In this document: positions 60,791 through 64,000 of the stretch, in pieces
How the letters are laid out: every line of letters starts with the position of its first letter
Numbering within the stretch: the first letter of the stretch is position 1
Origin: Brevibacillus antibioticus
GTDB taxonomy: Bacteria; Bacillota; Bacilli; Brevibacillales; Brevibacillaceae
Length of the DNA: 64,000 bases
Direction of reading: 5' to 3'
Assembly: GCF_005217615.1 (NCBI RefSeq)
Contig: NZ_SZNK01000001.1
Coordinates: 5,145,001-5,209,000 of the forward strand
Program-made: the position numbers and the translations under genes
Notes under the pieces: generated by a model
What the model was told of the DNA's origin: nothing
The model's input: the letters and a program-made list of their open reading frames with translations, nothing else
Databases searched by the model: none

Positions 60791-62224
60791 ATGAATAAGT
60801 ATGATGTGATCGTTGTAGGAGCAGGACCAGCAGGGATTTTTACATGCTATGAAATAATGCGAAAAGCACCGAATGCCAAGGTGCTGTTGATTGATAAAGG
60901 GCATGACATCTATAGCAGACACTGTCCGATCCTGGAGGAAAAGATCAAGCTCTGCCCGCCGCCAGCAGGAAAAAAAGATTTCGCAGGCTGTTTGCCGGCC
61001 TGTTCGATTACCAGTGGTTTTGGTGGAGCAGGCGCCTATAGCGATGGCAAATTTAACATCACCACCGAATTTGGCGGTTGGATGACAGATTATCTCAGCC
61101 CTTCCACTGTGCTTGGGCTGATCAAATACGTAGATGAAATCAACTTGGAGCATGGGGCTACCCAATCGATGACTGACCCGACCACAGAGACGATCAAGAG
61201 CATCGAGCAGCGCGGCTATGCAGCTGGACTCAAGCTGTTGCGAGCGCAGGTACGTCACTTGGGAACAGAGCAAAATCTGGAGATTCTCCAGTCGATCTTC
61301 GAGCATTTGAAGAAGCATATCGACATGATGTTCAAGACAGAAGTCGAGGACATCATTACGGTGAAAGAAGCAGACGGACATCAGGTAAAAGGTGTCGTCT
61401 TGAAAAACGGTCAAGAGTACGAAGCTGATTACGTGGTAATCGGACCAGGCCGCGATGGCTCCGCGTGGTTGACGAATATCCTGAAGAAGCGCCGTCTGAA
61501 AATGTACAACAATCAAGTCGATGTAGGCGTACGTGTGGAGACGTCCGATGTCGTCATGCGCGAAATCAATGAGCACTTGTACGAAGGAAAATTCATTTTC
61601 AATACATCTGTCGGAACGCGTGTACGGACGTTTTGCAGCAATCCCTCCGGTCACGTGGTCGTGGAAAACCACAGTGGCGTTATGGCAGCAAACGGGCACT
61701 CTTACAAAGACCCAGCGCTGGGCTCGATGAATACGAACTTTGCGCTCTTGGTATCTCATACGTTTACAGAGCCGTTTGACAAGCCGAACGAGTACGCGAG
61801 AGAAATTTGCAAGCGGGCGAATGATCTGTCAAACGGTGGGGTCATCGTGCAAAAGTACGGTGATATCTTGCGCGGTCGCCGTTCCACGGAGGCGCGTATT
61901 AAGGAAGGCTTCCTGGAGCCTACTCTGAAGGAAGCGGTACCGGGTGACTTGGGACTCGTTTTGCCTTACAACACGATGAAAAGTTTGATCGAGATGGTGG
62001 AAGCACTGGACAAGGTAACACCGGGAATCGCTTCCGAGCACACGTTGTTCTACGGAGTGGAAGCGAAATTCTACTCGGCTCGTCCAAAACTGACTGAGGA
62101 ATTCGAAACAGAAATCAAGGGATTGTTCTGTGGCGGGGATGGTGCTGGAATTACACGTGGTCTAGCACAGGCCGGAGCTGCTGGGGTCTGGATGGCTCGT
62201 AATATTGCGAAACGGTTAGGATAA
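60791..62224 (+). CDS. NAD(P)/FAD-dependent oxidoreductase under riboswitch control
   Basis: 477 residues, ATG after GGGGAGGG. N-terminal dinucleotide motif YDVIVVGAGPAGIFTCYEI. Central LFCGGDGAGITRGLAQAGA near the end closes the FAD site. CSITSGFGGAGAYSDGKFN is a family block of FAD-dependent proteins of unknown reaction. Its guanine-class riboswitch suggests a role in purine metabolism or in guanine-derived cofactors. The last 150 nt are repeated at 63148. Confidence 0.85.
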   Translation: MNKYDVIVVGAGPAGIFTCYEIMRKAPNAKVLLIDKGHDIYSRHCPILEEKIKLCPPPAGKKDFAGCLPACSITSGFGGAGAYSDGKFNITTEFGGWMTDYLSPSTVLGLIKYVDEINLEHGATQSMTDPTTETIKSIEQRGYAAGLKLLRAQVRHLGTEQNLEILQSIFEHLKKHIDMMFKTEVEDIITVKEADGHQVKGVVLKNGQEYEADYVVIGPGRDGSAWLTNILKKRRLKMYNNQVDVGVRVETSDVVMREINEHLYEGKFIFNTSVGTRVRTFCSNPSGHVVVENHSGVMAANGHSYKDPALGSMNTNFALLVSHTFTEPFDKPNEYAREICKRANDLSNGGVIVQKYGDILRGRRSTEARIKEGFLEPTLKEAVPGDLGLVLPYNTMKSLIEMVEALDKVTPGIASEHTLFYGVEAKFYSARPKLTEEFETEIKGLFCGGDGAGITRGLAQAGAAGVWMARNIAKRLG

Positions 62225-62249
62225 AAAGAAAACGATAATTGTAAAGAGA

Positions 62250-62295
62250 GCTTCTTGCTAGGCCATATCAGCTTGGCAAGACGTTCTTTTTTTAT
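62250..62295 (+). terminator. Terminator after the FAD oxidoreductase gene
   Basis: GCTTCTTGC and GCAAGACG-type arms and a seven-T run. 62296-62584 is AT-rich and holds no gene. Confidence 0.6.
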
Positions 62296-62584
62296 TATTT
62301 CGTTCTTATAAGTCAATGCTGGTGTTATTCCTGTAGTTTAGTGACGTCTTTTCATTTTGAAGAATATTTCTGTTAGGAAGAAAACCGCCATGAAATAAGT
62401 ATGTATATCCTAGTGATATATTTCATATTAGTAAACCGTTATGTGACTGTATACTTTTGATATGTCTTTATGGAAATAAATTATCAAAGGGTTGGAACTG
62501 GAGAATTTAACATTTACATTCATTTGAATATTAGATAATATTTATATGTAATTTACACATTTTAGGTGGAGGGAAATAACTAAA

Positions 62585-62690
62585 ATGAAAAAAATATTGG
62601 GAAGTTTAGTGGCTGGTGTAATGTTTAGTTTAATTTAATCTCATTTAGTTATGTTAGCGCTGAAATCTCTCCCTGCTTATTCTATTGATG
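62585..62690 (+). pseudogene. Broken gene for a small exported peptide
   Basis: Behind AGGTGGAGGG an ATG opens a signal-peptide-like frame (MKKILGSLVAGVMFSLI) that hits TAA at once. A one-base shift continues it as SFSYVSAEISPCLFY, giving a natural signal cleavage site. Looks like a frameshifted secreted-peptide gene. Confidence 0.45.
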
Positions 62691-62702
62691 AGGAATAAAA
62701 AT

Positions 62703-63140
62703 ATGAAAATAAAGTACATTGTCTTATTAATTTCCTCTTTTGTTTCAATAATTTTATTTATTTTTAAAAATATAGAATATCCATTATTCTATGCATTTAT
62801 TTATGGTTTAGTTGTTGTTACAATATTCCTCATAGTTTCAATTCCTGTATCCTTATTATCAGATACCCTCACAGAAAATTTGAAGAGTACGCGATGGATC
62901 GTATCATGTATTTTTCAGATTATTGTCACCTTTTTGGTATTGACTCCATTACTGTTTATTCCTTTATTTTTACTATTCTCACATCAAAACGATAAGATTG
63001 ATCTCGCTTCGTTTATTGGATACTCTGGGCCATTTATGAAATATGCACTATTCAATTCTTTCCTGTTTTGGTTGAGTGACGAGATAGTTCGTCTTATTCG
63101 TCCTCAAAAGACCGGAAATAACATTGAAATTAATAAATGA
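62703..63140 (+). CDS. Four-helix membrane protein of unknown function
   Basis: 145 residues, ATG after GAGGAA. Four hydrophobic helices: YIVLLISSFVSIILFIF, FYAFIYGLVVVTIFLIV, IIVTFLVLTPLLFIPLFLLF and a weaker one near YALFNSFLFWL. Codon use is much more AT-rich than the neighbours, suggesting transfer. It lies within the segment bounded by the oxidoreductase 3' end and its copy. Confidence 0.55.
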   Translation: MKIKYIVLLISSFVSIILFIFKNIEYPLFYAFIYGLVVVTIFLIVSIPVSLLSDTLTENLKSTRWIVSCIFQIIVTFLVLTPLLFIPLFLLFSHQNDKIDLASFIGYSGPFMKYALFNSFLFWLSDEIVRLIRPQKTGNNIEINK

Positions 63141-63147
63141 CTTCTCC

Positions 63148-63292
63148 TGACTGAGGAATTCGAAACAGAAATCAAAGGATTGTTCTGTGGCGGAGATGGT
63201 GCCAGAATTACGCGTGGTCTGGCACAGGCCGGAGCTGCCGGGGTCTGGATGGCTCGCAATATCGCGAAACCGTTAGGATAAAAAGAAAACGA
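63148..63292 (+). pseudogene. Partial copy of the FAD oxidoreductase 3' end
   Basis: About 145 nt match 62090-62236 (LTEEFETEIKGLFCGGDGA, then GVWMARNIAKPLG) with a few base changes. It forms a direct repeat around the 62.24-63.15 kb segment, as expected from insertion of that segment by recombination or a tandem duplication followed by deletion. Confidence 0.8.
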
Positions 63293-63467
63293 TCAGAAGG
63301 AAATAGGCTTCTTGCCGGGCGCGCTTGTGCTTGGTGGGGAGCCTTTTTTCATGACAGAACAGCATCAGGAAAGTAATGGTCCCGATGTCACGAGGGATTG
63401 GGCAGAAGCGTATTGTATAAAAGGGCCAATAATCAAACCACGACCTTTTGTTGGCAGGGAGGTATCT

Positions 63468-63809
63468 ATGTTTTTTTGTGATGATGATGACGATACCGCT
63501 GTATTAGCACTTTAGATTATTTCGATTGGCTTTGTCAGACTCGCCATTGATAAAACAACCAGATTATGCCAAAAGCCTGCCTGCGACAACGAAAAACTGA
63601 TACAGCCCCTCATTCAATTGAACAAGCAAATCAACGGGAACAATAAGAATTGCAATGACAATGACAACGATGATGATAGGCAATTCAAACGAATTGAACA
63701 GCAAATTGCTCAATTACGAGACAGTATTCAAGATATAAAGAAGAATTTACAGGAGGAACCATCCAGCAATGGAGGGAAGAAGAATGATCGAAAAAAATCT
63801 GGCGAGTGA
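63468..63809 (+). pseudogene. Small protein gene with an in-frame amber codon
   Basis: Behind GGGAGGT, ATG opens MFFCDDDDDTAVLAL then TAG at 63513. The frame stays open as IISIGFVRLAIDKTTRLCQK, an Asn/Asp-rich stretch and a coiled-coil QFKRIEQQIAQLRDSIQDIK to 63809. A TAG in the membrane helix is probably a nonsense mutation, but the 15-residue peptide alone, or a restart at TTG 63618, is possible. Confidence 0.45.
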
Positions 63810-64000
63810 GCTGGTAGCGGTAGGCGGGTGGATCGCAGTTCTGGGCGCCTTCCTGGCTGCTATAGGCTCGACTGGACAAGTGGAACCGGATCAGGATAAT
63901 TCTACAGGGAACGGAGTAAATGACAAAGAATCTAATGATTTGAAAAAACAAGTGCTGCAACAGAAAAAGCAATTGCAAAAGCAACAGATACAGCTTGAAC
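63784..64000 (+). CDS. Small membrane/coiled-coil protein, cut by the window edge
   Basis: ATG behind GAGGGAAGAAG, overlapping the previous frame by 26 nt. 72 residues are seen: a helix VAVGGWIAVLGAFLAAIG, an Asn/Asp-rich link and a Lys/Gln coiled coil (LKKQVLQQKKQLQKQQIQLE). It has the same layout as the preceding frame. No family was recognised. The 3' end is outside the window. Confidence 0.6.
   Translation, partial: MIEKNLASELVAVGGWIAVLGAFLAAIGSTGQVEPDQDNSTGNGVNDKESNDLKKQVLQQKKQLQKQQIQLE

Noticed and set aside
1..64000. CRISPR arrays, tRNA or rRNA genes
   Set aside because: No regularly spaced direct repeats, no tRNA cloverleaf sequence with TTCGA arm and CCA end, and no rRNA sequence were recognised.

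Overview
The window looks like a low-to-moderate GC, spore-forming Firmicute chromosome, most likely Brevibacillus or a close Paenibacillaceae relative. The reasons are strong GGAGG ribosome sites, Spo0E-like proteins, RocB, a Btr-type AraC/binding-protein fusion, a YvrI/RsoA-type split sigma factor and CcpA-like operator sequences. The genus is an inference from gene content only.

Layout. 1-8.7 kb: 3' end of a CshA-type RNA helicase, a ptsI remnant beside an intact HPr, a sulfatase, a YeiH family transporter with its divergent LysR regulator, an OmpR-type two-component system and an exported protein with four helical repeats. 8.8-21.8 kb: an ethanolamine-utilisation microcompartment locus (eutL, eutK-like, eutE, eutM, pduL-type eutD, flavoprotein-like gene, eutN, eutS, eutP, eutW, eutV, eutA, eutB, eutC) ending in a malate dehydrogenase. 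Two leaders, before eutL and before eutA, carry terminators overlapped by the same ANTAR-type motif, so EutW/EutV probably act by antitermination. Cargo enzymes carry amphipathic tails that look like encapsulation peptides. The permease EutH, alcohol dehydrogenase EutG and adenosyltransferase EutT are absent.

21.8-37.2 kb is an accessory region. It holds a 200-nt nested inverted repeat, three paralogous HTH plus TPR-like regulators (RNPP style), the first followed directly by a 40-residue secreted pro-peptide, and three Spo0E-like phosphatase cassettes of which one is broken. A candidate cell-cell signalling module feeding the sporulation phosphorelay is the best inference. Next come a secreted toxin-33-like protein with a tandem DUF4279 probable immunity protein, decayed SUKH immunity genes, and several small exported or lipoprotein paralogues.

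37.2-53.9 kb: an ECF sigma/DUF4179 anti-sigma pair, a secreted HAD phosphatase with CcpA-like sites, an M29 aminopeptidase, cardiolipin synthase, a Rieske oxygenase divergent from an NCS2 purine permease, a second nested inverted repeat, a Fur-boxed siderophore-binding lipoprotein with a Btr-like regulator, an OsmC protein, and an arginine-catabolism locus (rocB, IclR regulator, amino-acid permease) in partial decay: there is a DDAH-like pseudogene and the permease lacks about 60 internal residues.

54-64 kb: a split sigma factor (SigO/RsoA type) beside a tandemly duplicated pair of unknown genes with a conserved palindrome and decaying HTH genes; a sugar-lactone oxidase with a PLP-dependent deaminase/aldolase; and a guanine-class riboswitch in an apparently ligand-ON arrangement before an FAD-dependent oxidoreductase. 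The 3' end of that oxidoreductase gene is repeated 1 kb downstream. The last gene runs off the window.
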